This document shows positions 27,024 to 35,280 of a DNA stretch of 64,000 nt, piece after piece. The notes beneath the pieces are model-generated. The model had not been told where the DNA came from, searched no databases, and worked only from the letters and a program-made list of their open reading frames with translations. The DNA is taken from positions 1 through 64,000 of the forward strand of contig JAHHHD010000025.1 of assembly GCA_019359505.1 (NCBI GenBank). The letters run 5' to 3'. How positions within the stretch are numbered: the first letter of the stretch is position 1; each line of letters starts with the position of its first letter. Made by a program: the position numbers and the translations under genes. The DNA is from Drouetiella hepatica Uher 2000/2452. GTDB lineage: Bacteria; Cyanobacteriota; Cyanobacteriia; Elainellales; Elainellaceae.

Positions 27024-30000
27024 ATGAGTGACGTGAATTTATCCGAAGCTACAAATGGTGCAGAAAATGGTTCAGACATTGCGATCGTCGGCATATCCGG
27101 TCGATTCCCTGGTGCCGCCAACATCGATACATTCTGGCAGAATTTACGAAATGGAGTAGAGTCCGTTTCATTTTTCTCGGATGAGGAACTTCTCGCGTCA
27201 GGCATCGATCCAACAGCGCTGAGCGACCCGAATTACGTCAAAGCCAAGTCGATTCTTTCAGACATCGATCGCTTTGATGCAGAGTTCTTTGGCTTCAGCC
27301 CAAAAGAAGCCGAACGCATGGACCCGCAACATCGGCTCTTTCTAGAATCGGCATGGGAGGCGATCGAACAGGCGGGCTACAACCCGGAAACTTATGCAGG
27401 GGCGATCGGGGTTTATGCAGGCGCAGAAACCAACACGTATCTGCTCCATCAAATTGGTCCGACCTTTGGAGGCTTCCCAGATTTACAAACCTTCTTGGGC
27501 AACGCCACGGATTATCTTTCTACCCGCGTCTCTTACAAGTTGAACCTAAAGGGAGCCTCTGTCACGGTGCAAACGGCCTGTTCCACCTCGTTGGTGGCAG
27601 TGCATCTGGCTAGTCAAAGCTTGCTGAATGGTGAATGCGATCTGGCTTTAGCCGGAGGCATTTCCGTCACGGTACCTCAAAAAACGGGATATTTCTATCA
27701 GGAGGGGGGAATTGCTTCGCCCGATGGACATTGCCGTACCTTCGACGCAAAAGCGCAGGGAAGTTTTTTCGGCAACGGGGTTGGCATCGTCGTCCTGAAG
27801 CGACTGTCAGAGGCGATCGCCGATGGAGACTGTATTCATGCGGTGATCAAAGGTTCAGCCGTTAACAACGATGGGGCATTGAAGGCAGGATATACAGCTC
27901 CTAGTCCAGAAGGGCAAGCAGCCGTGATTGCAGAGGCTCAGGCGATCGCAGGGGTGACTCCAGACAGCCTCACCTACATCGAAGCGCATGGCAGCGGCAC
28001 TGCATTGGGAGACCCGATTGAAATCGCAGCCCTAACCCAGGTGTTTCGGCACCAGACCGACCAAAAAGCGTTTTGTGCGATCGGCTCGGTGAAAAGTAAC
28101 TTCGGACATCTCGGAATTGCGGCTGGGGTCGCAGGTCTGATCAAGACGGTTCTAGCCCTGAAACATAAACAGATTCCCCCTAGCCTACACTTTGAACAAC
28201 CCAATCCCGAAATTGATTTTGTCAACAGTCCCTTTTACGTCAATACTCACCTGAGAGAATGGAAAACGCATGGGCATCCCCGTCGCGCTGGAGTCAGTTC
28301 CTTTGGGATTGGTGGCACTAATGCTCATGTAGTCCTCGAAGAGGCACCCCCCGTTTCAACCTCTGCGTCGCATCGCCCCTGGCAGTTACTGACATTATCG
28401 GCTAAGACGAGTCCAGCATTGGAGCAAGCGACTGCAAATTTGGCTGAACACCTCCAGCACCATCCTGACCTCAACCTGGCAGATGTGGCTTATACCCTGC
28501 AAGTCGGTCGTCAGCCTTTTGCCCACCGACAGACTGTGGTTTGCCGAGATCTTCAAGATGCTATTCATGCGCTCCAAGATCCCAAACGCGTTCTGACTAG
28601 CGTACAGGAGAAGAGTCATCGCCCGATCGCTTTCATGTTCACCGGATTGGGAACGCAGTATGTCAACATGGGGTGGGAGCTTTATCAGGTTGAGCCGACC
28701 TTTCGAGAACAGGTCGATCGCTGCTGTCAGTTCCTCCAGCCGTTGATGGGTCTTGATCTGAGAGACATTCTGTATCCCGCCCGAAATCAAGCTCTAGCGC
28801 AAACCGTTCCCCAATCGGGCTTTGATTTGCGTCAGATGCTAGGTCGCAAAGCAGAACCCACCGATGCAGCAACGCAAACCCTGAATCAAACTCGTTTCAC
28901 TCAACCCGCTATTTTTGTGATTGAGTACGCTCTGGCTCAGCTGTGGCTGTCCTGGGGCATTCGTCCTGTAGCAATGATTGGCTACAGCATTGGGGAATAT
29001 GTAGCCGCCTGTTTGTCGGGGGTGCTGTCTCTGGAAGATGCTCTAACTCTAGTGGCTAACCGCGCTCAAATCATTGAGAAGTTGCCCGGTGGAGCCATGC
29101 TGGCAGTGCCGCTGTCCGAAGCTGAGATCACTCCCTTCCTAAATGAAAATCTCTCCTTATCTGCAATTAATGGAGCCAATCTCTGCGTCATTGCTGGGAC
29201 GATCGCTGCCGTTGATCAGTTAGCAGCCGATCTCGCTGAACAGGGGCTTGCCTGTCGGCGGTTGCAGACTTCTCATGCCTTCCATTCTCACCAGATGGAA
29301 CCGATCGCCGCTGCCTGCACAACCGTTGCCCAAACGCTTAATCTCAAGGCACCGCAGATTCCTTATGTGTCGAATGTCACGGGAACTTGGATGACGACTG
29401 CCGCCGCTACCGATCCAAGCTACTGGACAAAGCATCTGTGCCAGCCCGTTCGCTTTGCCGATGGGATAACTGCCTTGTGGAACCAGCACCAGCCGATTCT
29501 GCTGGAAATTGGCCCCGGACAGACGTTGAGCAGTCTAGCAATTCAATGCCTGGAAAGTACCCAGAGGACGGAAAAAGTGGTACTGCCCTCGCTGCGAGAT
29601 GCCTATAATCAACAGTCCGATTCTGCCTTCTTGCTGAATACATTAGGACAACTTTGGCTCTCAGGTCTGTCGATCGATTGGTCGCAGTTTCATGCCCATG
29701 AGCATCGTCATCGCGTGCCGCTACCCACCTATCCCTTTGAGCGCCAGCGTTACTGGATCGATCCCCCTAAACCAACAGGCAATACCCACCTGAATCCAGC
29801 AGCATTCACGCAAAAGCTAGAGATGGCGCAGTGGTTTCATTGTCCTTCCTGGAAACGAGCTGCACCGCTGGCCTGGTTTGAACCCGAAAAATTAGCGACT
29901 CAGCCCCAATGCTGGCTAGTGTTTATTGATCCTTGTGGAGTCGGTGCGCGAATTATAGAACAGCTTAATCGCGCCTATCAAAATATCATCACTGTCACCA

Positions 30001-31733
30001 TAGGAGAGCAATTTAGCCAACTCAGTGAGCGGGACTATAGGATTAATCCAGTCAACAAAGAAGATTACGATCGCCTTCTCAAAACCATTTGCGGCTTAGA
30101 TAAAAGTCCTGAACGTATTCTTCATTTGTGGAACGCCACTTCAAATCAGGAGCGATTGGCAAGACTTGAGCATCTGGAACAATCTCAGACACTGGGATTT
30201 TACAGTCTTCTATTTCTAGTGCAGGCTCTAGCAGACCAAAATATTTCTCGTTCTATTCAAATAGATGTAATATCCAATCATCTTCAAGAGATAACAGATG
30301 AAGATCAGCTATGTCCTGAGAAAGCAACAATTTTAGGTCTCTGTAAAGTCATTCCCCAGGAATATGCCAACATCACCTGTCGGAGTATTGACATAACGCT
30401 GCCTGATTCCCAAGAGTGGCAAAAACAGCAAGGACTAAACCTGATCAATTTACTGATGGCAGAACTCGTTGCTGAACCTGTTAACCCGTTCATTGCTCAT
30501 CGTGGGAATCGTCGATGGATACAGTGCTTTGAGCCAGTACCCGTGAAAAATAATGTCCTGTGTACCCCTCAGCTCCGGCAAGGCGGAGTCTATGTGATTA
30601 CAGGCGGATTGGGAGGAATCGGATTGGCGATCGCCCAATACTTTGCAGAAACCGTGCAGTCCAAGCTGGTGCTGATTGGGCGATCGGGATTACCGCCTCG
30701 ATCTGAATGGCAGTCATGCTGCCACGACGAGAAAAACCCCATTCGCACCCAGATCGAGCAAGTTCAGCATCTAGAGGATCTGGGAGCAGAGGTGCTCGTG
30801 ATCCAAGCCGATGTGACCAGCCTCGAACAAATGCAAGCGGCAGTTAAGCAAGTGCGCGATCGCTTCGGGACAATTCACGGTGTGATTCACGCCGCAGGTG
30901 TTCCAGGGGCGGGCTTGATGCAGCTTAAGACTGCTGAACTGGCGGCACAGGTGCTTGACCCCAAAGTCAAAGGTACCCTCGTGCTAGAAGCAGTCTTGCA
31001 GGATATTCAGCTAGATTTTTGGGTGCTGTGTTCTTCCTTAACTGCCATTTATGGCGGATTAGGGCAGGTGGATTACTGTGCTGCCAATGCGTTCCTAGAT
31101 GCCTTTGCCCATGACGATGCTGCTAGACATCAACGGCGGACGATCTCTATTAATTGGGATTGGTGGCAGTGGGACAGTTGGCAAGATTCACTGCTGTCCT
31201 TTGCGCCAGATATACAAGCTGAGTTTAAGCAAATGCGGCAGCAATACGGCATCACGTTTCAAGAGGGCATTAAGGCGTTCACTCACATTCTGTCGGGTCA
31301 ACTTCCCCAAGTCGTGGTATCCACCCGTAACCTCCAGGCTGTGATTGAGCAACATGAAACCTTTGCCTTAGGCAGTTTCACGGAAAAAGCAGGGCACGTC
31401 ACCTCAACGCACCCCCGACCGCATTTAAGGACGGCTTATGTGGCACCTAGCACAGCGATCGAGCACCAGCTCACTCATCTTTATCAAGAGTTTCTGGCGA
31501 TCGAATCCGTCGGAATTTATGACAACTTTCTAGATTTGGGCGGACATTCACTGCTGGCGACCCAGTTAGTTTCCCGACTGCGGCAAGACTTTCAGGTTGA
31601 AGTCTCTTTGCGTTCCTTTTTAGAGTCTCCTTCCATTGCCGAGCTGGCTTTATTAATTGAAGAAAAACTGGTTGAAGAGTTAGAAGCATTGAGTGAAGCA
31701 GACGCAGAAAAATTAATTTTGGCTAATCCATAA
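27024..31733 (+). CDS. Type I PKS: KS-AT-KR-ACP
   Basis: 1569 residues. KS: Cys186 in QTACSTSLVAVH, IEAHGSGTALGDP and GSVKSNFGHLGIAAG. AT: the nucleophile region reads GYSIGEY (Tyr654-Ser655), where nearly all AT domains have GHSxG, and HAFHS follows. KR: TGGLGGIG, and the second site LCSSLTAIYGGLGQVDYCAAN. ACP: GGHSLL with Ser1509, then a short acidic tail (EELEALSEADAEKLI) that may be a docking helix. There is no MT, DH or ER. Its position beside the FkbH/I/J/K-type cassette makes it the best candidate to use hydroxymalonyl-ACP or methoxymalonyl-ACP, but the AT motif alone does not prove this. Confidence 0.9.
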   Translation: MSDVNLSEATNGAENGSDIAIVGISGRFPGAANIDTFWQNLRNGVESVSFFSDEELLASGIDPTALSDPNYVKAKSILSDIDRFDAEFFGFSPKEAERMDPQHRLFLESAWEAIEQAGYNPETYAGAIGVYAGAETNTYLLHQIGPTFGGFPDLQTFLGNATDYLSTRVSYKLNLKGASVTVQTACSTSLVAVHLASQSLLNGECDLALAGGISVTVPQKTGYFYQEGGIASPDGHCRTFDAKAQGSFFGNGVGIVVLKRLSEAIADGDCIHAVIKGSAVNNDGALKAGYTAPSPEGQAAVIAEAQAIAGVTPDSLTYIEAHGSGTALGDPIEIAALTQVFRHQTDQKAFCAIGSVKSNFGHLGIAAGVAGLIKTVLALKHKQIPPSLHFEQPNPEIDFVNSPFYVNTHLREWKTHGHPRRAGVSSFGIGGTNAHVVLEEAPPVSTSASHRPWQLLTLSAKTSPALEQATANLAEHLQHHPDLNLADVAYTLQVGRQPFAHRQTVVCRDLQDAIHALQDPKRVLTSVQEKSHRPIAFMFTGLGTQYVNMGWELYQVEPTFREQVDRCCQFLQPLMGLDLRDILYPARNQALAQTVPQSGFDLRQMLGRKAEPTDAATQTLNQTRFTQPAIFVIEYALAQLWLSWGIRPVAMIGYSIGEYVAACLSGVLSLEDALTLVANRAQIIEKLPGGAMLAVPLSEAEITPFLNENLSLSAINGANLCVIAGTIAAVDQLAADLAEQGLACRRLQTSHAFHSHQMEPIAAACTTVAQTLNLKAPQIPYVSNVTGTWMTTAAATDPSYWTKHLCQPVRFADGITALWNQHQPILLEIGPGQTLSSLAIQCLESTQRTEKVVLPSLRDAYNQQSDSAFLLNTLGQLWLSGLSIDWSQFHAHEHRHRVPLPTYPFERQRYWIDPPKPTGNTHLNPAAFTQKLEMAQWFHCPSWKRAAPLAWFEPEKLATQPQCWLVFIDPCGVGARIIEQLNRAYQNIITVTIGEQFSQLSERDYRINPVNKEDYDRLLKTICGLDKSPERILHLWNATSNQERLARLEHLEQSQTLGFYSLLFLVQALADQNISRSIQIDVISNHLQEITDEDQLCPEKATILGLCKVIPQEYANITCRSIDITLPDSQEWQKQQGLNLINLLMAELVAEPVNPFIAHRGNRRWIQCFEPVPVKNNVLCTPQLRQGGVYVITGGLGGIGLAIAQYFAETVQSKLVLIGRSGLPPRSEWQSCCHDEKNPIRTQIEQVQHLEDLGAEVLVIQADVTSLEQMQAAVKQVRDRFGTIHGVIHAAGVPGAGLMQLKTAELAAQVLDPKVKGTLVLEAVLQDIQLDFWVLCSSLTAIYGGLGQVDYCAANAFLDAFAHDDAARHQRRTISINWDWWQWDSWQDSLLSFAPDIQAEFKQMRQQYGITFQEGIKAFTHILSGQLPQVVVSTRNLQAVIEQHETFALGSFTEKAGHVTSTHPRPHLRTAYVAPSTAIEHQLTHLYQEFLAIESVGIYDNFLDLGGHSLLATQLVSRLRQDFQVEVSLRSFLESPSIAELALLIEEKLVEELEALSEADAEKLILANP

Positions 31734-31768
31734 AAAATAGCAAAAGCTAGCTGGAGGTAAACGAGAAG

Positions 31769-32629
31769 ATGACTATTCAAGTCGTTGGTGTGATTGGAGC
31801 AGGAGTGATGGGGGCTGGGGTAGCACAAAATCTTGCCCAAACAGGTCATCAAGTGCTGTTGCTGGATGTTTCTGATCAGATTCTGGAACAGGCCAAACAA
31901 GAAATTAGAAACAATCTTCGTTTTCAAACTCTTTTTAATAGAAAAGAGAAGACTGATAATCTTGACGATATTCTGTCACGTATCAAATTCACCACTAACG
32001 ATCAATTCCTAGACTCTGCGGAATTCGTGATTGAAAATATCCCAGAAAAATGGGATCTTAAGAAAGAGGTTTATGCAAAACTGGATGCCATTTGCCCTAA
32101 AGCCTCTATTTTTGCCGCTAACACGTCTGCCATCCCCATCACGCGCATTGCCTCAGCCACTCAGCGATCGCCTCAAGTAATTGGCATTCATTTCATGAAT
32201 CCCGTACCGCTAAAGCCAACGGTTGAACTGATTCGCGGCTATCACACCTCTGATGCCACCATTGAGACGACTCAAGGGCTACTCACTCAAATGGGAAAGG
32301 AATGGATTCTGGTCAATGATGCGCCAGGGTTTGTGTCGAATCGCGTCCTAATGCTGACCATTAATGAAGCTATTTTTCTGTTACATGATCAGGTGGCTTC
32401 AGCATCAGACGTAGATAAAATTTTCAAAACCTGCTTTGGTCACAAGATGGGGCCTTTAGAAACCGCTGATCTAATTGGGTTAGATACGATTCTGTTTTCG
32501 ATCGAAGTCTTATACGAAAGTTTCAATGATAGTAAATATCGTCCCTGTCCTTTGCTTAAAAAAATGGTCGATGCGGGTTTATATGGTCGAAAAAGTGGGC
32601 AGGGATTTCACACCTACAGCAAGTCCTGA
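31769..32629 (+). CDS. 3-hydroxyacyl-CoA dehydrogenase family protein (FkbK/ZmaG-like)
   Basis: This 286-residue NAD-dependent dehydrogenase has the Rossmann motif VGVIGAGVMGAGVAQNLAQTG at the N-terminus, the catalytic region VIGIHFMNPVPLKPTVELI, and the helical C-domain APGFVSNRVLMLTINEAIFLL and GPLETADLIGLDT. Alone this would read as 3-hydroxybutyryl-CoA dehydrogenase. Followed by a free ACP, an acyl-CoA dehydrogenase and an FkbH-like protein, it is the enzyme that oxidises glyceryl-ACP in hydroxymalonyl-ACP/methoxymalonyl-ACP formation. A good ribosome site (GGAGG) lies 13 bases before the ATG. Confidence 0.88.
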   Translation: MTIQVVGVIGAGVMGAGVAQNLAQTGHQVLLLDVSDQILEQAKQEIRNNLRFQTLFNRKEKTDNLDDILSRIKFTTNDQFLDSAEFVIENIPEKWDLKKEVYAKLDAICPKASIFAANTSAIPITRIASATQRSPQVIGIHFMNPVPLKPTVELIRGYHTSDATIETTQGLLTQMGKEWILVNDAPGFVSNRVLMLTINEAIFLLHDQVASASDVDKIFKTCFGHKMGPLETADLIGLDTILFSIEVLYESFNDSKYRPCPLLKKMVDAGLYGRKSGQGFHTYSKS

Positions 32630-32692
32630 CTATTAGATTCCCAGACTACTAAAGAAGCTAAGTAACCAAAATTTTTCAACAAGTTACTCACC

Positions 32693-32944
32693 ATGAAAGA
32701 TGCTAAAGACAGAATCAAAACGTTCCTTTCCCAGTTTTTTGGCAACCATGAATTGCAAGAGGATGACGATATTTTTGCCGCCGGATTTGTTAATTCAATG
32801 TTCGCCATGCAGCTCATATTATTCATAGAAAAAGAATTTCAGGTGACGATCGAAAACGAAGATCTGGATCTAGATAACTTTAGAACAATTAATGCGATCG
32901 CTCATTTGCTAGAACGCAAGACTACCGTAATTGCAGCTACTTAA
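32693..32944 (+). CDS. Free acyl carrier protein for the glyceryl extender unit (FkbJ/ZmaD-like)
   Basis: This 83-residue acyl carrier protein has the phosphopantetheine Ser in GFVNSMFAMQLILFIEKEF, followed by the acidic recognition helix (VTIENEDLDLDNF). The FVNS motif, rather than GxDS, is typical of the small ACPs of methoxymalonyl-type pathways. It would carry the three-carbon unit while the FkbH-like protein loads it and the two dehydrogenases oxidise it. It lies between the FkbK-like and FkbI-like genes, 63 bp and 58 bp away. Confidence 0.88.
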   Translation: MKDAKDRIKTFLSQFFGNHELQEDDDIFAAGFVNSMFAMQLILFIEKEFQVTIENEDLDLDNFRTINAIAHLLERKTTVIAAT

Positions 32945-33002
32945 AAGGTGAACAAGTGCTTAAGCGGGAAATAAGAATGAAATTCGTCAACGCCCAGGTG
33001 AC

Positions 33003-34151
33003 ATGATGAAGATAGAATTGACCCCTCAGCAAGAAAAATATCGCTCTGAATTCAAGGCATTTGTCGATGAATCGATCGCACCTTATGCCGATCAATGGGA
33101 TCGTGAAGAACAGACTCCATCTCATGTGATTCAACAGCTTGCTCAGCGAGGATATCTAGGGGCTGTGTTACCCCAAATCTGCGGCGGCAGTGGCATGGAT
33201 GCGATCGCCTTTGGTCTTGTGAACGAAGAGCTAGCACGAGGATGCTCGTCGCTTAGGAGTTTGCTGACGGTTCATAGCATGGTGGCTTATGCCTTGTCTA
33301 AGTGGGGAAGTTCCTTACAAAAAGAGGTTTGGTTGCCTAAGCTGGCATCCGGTGAGGCGATCGCGGCCTTTGCCCTGAGTGAACCGAATGTGGGTAGCGA
33401 TGCCAAAGCGATCGAGACAACTGCAACGATTTCTGGAAACGCTTATCTCCTGAATGGACAAAAAAAATGGATTACTTACGGGCAAATTGCTAATGTATTT
33501 TTACTGTTTGCCCAGTGTGAGGGCAAACCCTCTGCTTTTTTAGTCGAAAACACCCGTCCAGGACTCTTCATTAAACCTATCTCTGGAATGCTAGGGGTCA
33601 GAGCATCGATGTTAGCAGAATTACACCTGGAGGATTGTAAAATTCCGCAGGAAAACCTGGTGTGTAGACAAGGATTGGGCTTGTCCCATGTCGCATCATC
33701 TGCCCTCGATTACGGACGGTACAGCGTTGCCTGGGGATGTGTCGGGATTGCCCAGGCGTGCCTACAAGCCTGCCTGCACTACACAAGTCAACGTCAACAG
33801 TTTGGTCAGCCTCTAAAAGACCATCCCCTCATTCAACAAATGATTACCGAGATGATTGTCAATGTGAAGGCTTCAAGATTGTTGTGTTATCAAGCGGGCT
33901 ACTTGAAAGAGAATCGTGATCCTAAATCCATTATGGAAACCTCGATCGCTAAATATTTTGCCTCAACAACGGCAACTCAAGCCGCCAACCATGCAGTGCA
34001 AATTCATGGTGGCAACGGTTGCAGCAGTGACTATTCGGTGCAACGGTATTTTCGAGATGCCAAAATCATGGAAATTATTGAGGGCAGCACCCAGATTCAA
34101 CAAATGACAATCGCCCAGTCTGGATACTCAGAATCAGGAGCAAGGGTTTAA
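33003..34151 (+). CDS. Acyl-CoA dehydrogenase family protein (FkbI/ZmaE-like)
   Basis: This 382-residue FAD flavoprotein has the standard acyl-CoA dehydrogenase layout: helical N-domain, FALSEPNVGSDAKAIETTA at the middle domain, INGQKKWI-type loop (LLNGQKKWITYG), and the C-terminal GRYSVAWGCVGIAQACL, QQFGQPLKDHPLIQQM and HGGNGCSSDYSVQRYFRDAK. In this cassette it would perform one of the two oxidations that turn glyceryl-ACP into hydroxymalonyl-ACP. Two ATG codons sit side by side at 33003 and 33006. Three bases separate its stop from the FkbH-like start. Confidence 0.9.
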   Translation: MMKIELTPQQEKYRSEFKAFVDESIAPYADQWDREEQTPSHVIQQLAQRGYLGAVLPQICGGSGMDAIAFGLVNEELARGCSSLRSLLTVHSMVAYALSKWGSSLQKEVWLPKLASGEAIAAFALSEPNVGSDAKAIETTATISGNAYLLNGQKKWITYGQIANVFLLFAQCEGKPSAFLVENTRPGLFIKPISGMLGVRASMLAELHLEDCKIPQENLVCRQGLGLSHVASSALDYGRYSVAWGCVGIAQACLQACLHYTSQRQQFGQPLKDHPLIQQMITEMIVNVKASRLLCYQAGYLKENRDPKSIMETSIAKYFASTTATQAANHAVQIHGGNGCSSDYSVQRYFRDAKIMEIIEGSTQIQQMTIAQSGYSESGARV

Positions 34152-34154
34152 GCC

Positions 34155-35228
34155 ATGATCAGTCTAACGTCAGGGCAATCAGAAAATAAACGAGATTCCT
34201 CTAAACCGATCAAATGTGTCGTTTGGGATTTAGACAATACCCTATGGCACGGCGTGTTGTTGGAAGATGAGCAAGTTTTCTTGCGCGAGGATGTGGTGAG
34301 CATCATCAAAACATTGGACAGTCGAGGTATTTTGCAATCCCTAGTCAGCAAAAACGAGTACGCCAAAGCAATGTCGAAACTAGAGGATCTAGGATTACAT
34401 GACTATTTTCTTTATCCCCAAATCAACTGGAACACTAAATCTTCTTCCATTCAACAAATTGCGCAATCGATCAATATCGGCGTTGACTCGATCGCCTTTA
34501 TCGACGATCAGCCCTTTGAACGTGAAGAAGTTAGCTTCTCCCTGCCGGATATTCTCTGTATTGATGCCGCCAATCTGGAACAGCTTTTGGAGATGCCGGA
34601 AATGAATCCTTGCTTTATCACAGAGGATGCTAAACAAAGACGACTTATGTATCTCAGTGACATTAAGCGTAAGCAGGAAGAGGAAGAATTTGTTGGCTCT
34701 TCAGCAGAGTTTTTAGCCACTCTTAAGATGAGCCTGACGATCGCATCTGCTCAAGAAGACGATCTACAGCGTGCTGAAGAATTAACAGTCCGAACGAACC
34801 AGTTGAACACCACTGGCTATACTTACTCTTACGAAGAACTCGATTACTTTAGACAGTCTGATCAGCACAAGCTATTAATCGCCAGCTTGAACGATAAATA
34901 TGGAACTTATGGAACGATCGGATTAGTGCTGGTAGACTGTCAAGTCAGCCTATGGACAATTAAATTACTGCTCATGTCTTGCCGAGTCATGTCCAGAGGC
35001 GTCGGCACAGTCATGCTCCATTATTTGATGCAGCTTGCCCAGCAGCATAACGTTCGTCTTTGCGCTGAATTTGTTGCCAACGATCGCAACCGCATAATGT
35101 ACATTACCTACAAGTTTGCAGGCTTTAAGGAAATTGAGAAGACCGGGAATCGAGTCATGTTTGAACATGATTTGACTCATATTCAACCCTATCCCAACTA
35201 TATGAACCTTGAGATTCGCGATCGATAG
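34155..35228 (+). CDS. FkbH-like HAD protein, glyceryl-ACP loading
   Basis: This 357-residue HAD-superfamily protein of the FkbH/ZmaN/OzmB type takes 1,3-bisphosphoglycerate, removes phosphate and transfers the glyceryl unit to the free ACP. Seen: the HAD motif VVWDLDNTLWHGVL with nucleophile Asp, the SLVSKNEYAKAMSKLEDLGL and YFLYPQINWNTKSSSIQQIAQSI segments typical of this family, the acidic motif IAFIDDQPFEREEV, and a C-terminal acetyltransferase-like part (RVMSRGVGTVMLHYLMQLA). It closes a four-gene cassette (31769-35228). No FkbG-type O-methyltransferase lies beside it, which points to hydroxymalonyl-ACP unless the methyltransferase at 56467 fills in. Confidence 0.92.
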   Translation: MISLTSGQSENKRDSSKPIKCVVWDLDNTLWHGVLLEDEQVFLREDVVSIIKTLDSRGILQSLVSKNEYAKAMSKLEDLGLHDYFLYPQINWNTKSSSIQQIAQSINIGVDSIAFIDDQPFEREEVSFSLPDILCIDAANLEQLLEMPEMNPCFITEDAKQRRLMYLSDIKRKQEEEEFVGSSAEFLATLKMSLTIASAQEDDLQRAEELTVRTNQLNTTGYTYSYEELDYFRQSDQHKLLIASLNDKYGTYGTIGLVLVDCQVSLWTIKLLLMSCRVMSRGVGTVMLHYLMQLAQQHNVRLCAEFVANDRNRIMYITYKFAGFKEIEKTGNRVMFEHDLTHIQPYPNYMNLEIRDR

Positions 35229-35280
35229 AGTTTAGTCTCGTCATTCGTTTATTCATTATTATTATTGAACTTTAAAATAA

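Noticed and set aside
13187-31733. A plain yersiniabactin or pyochelin locus
   Set aside because: The early modules match that logic, but the Ox domain, second PKS, five further amino-acid modules and terminal reductase do not.
31769-32629. Fatty-acid beta-oxidation gene
   Set aside because: The neighbours (free ACP, acyl-CoA dehydrogenase, FkbH-like protein) place it in extender-unit synthesis.
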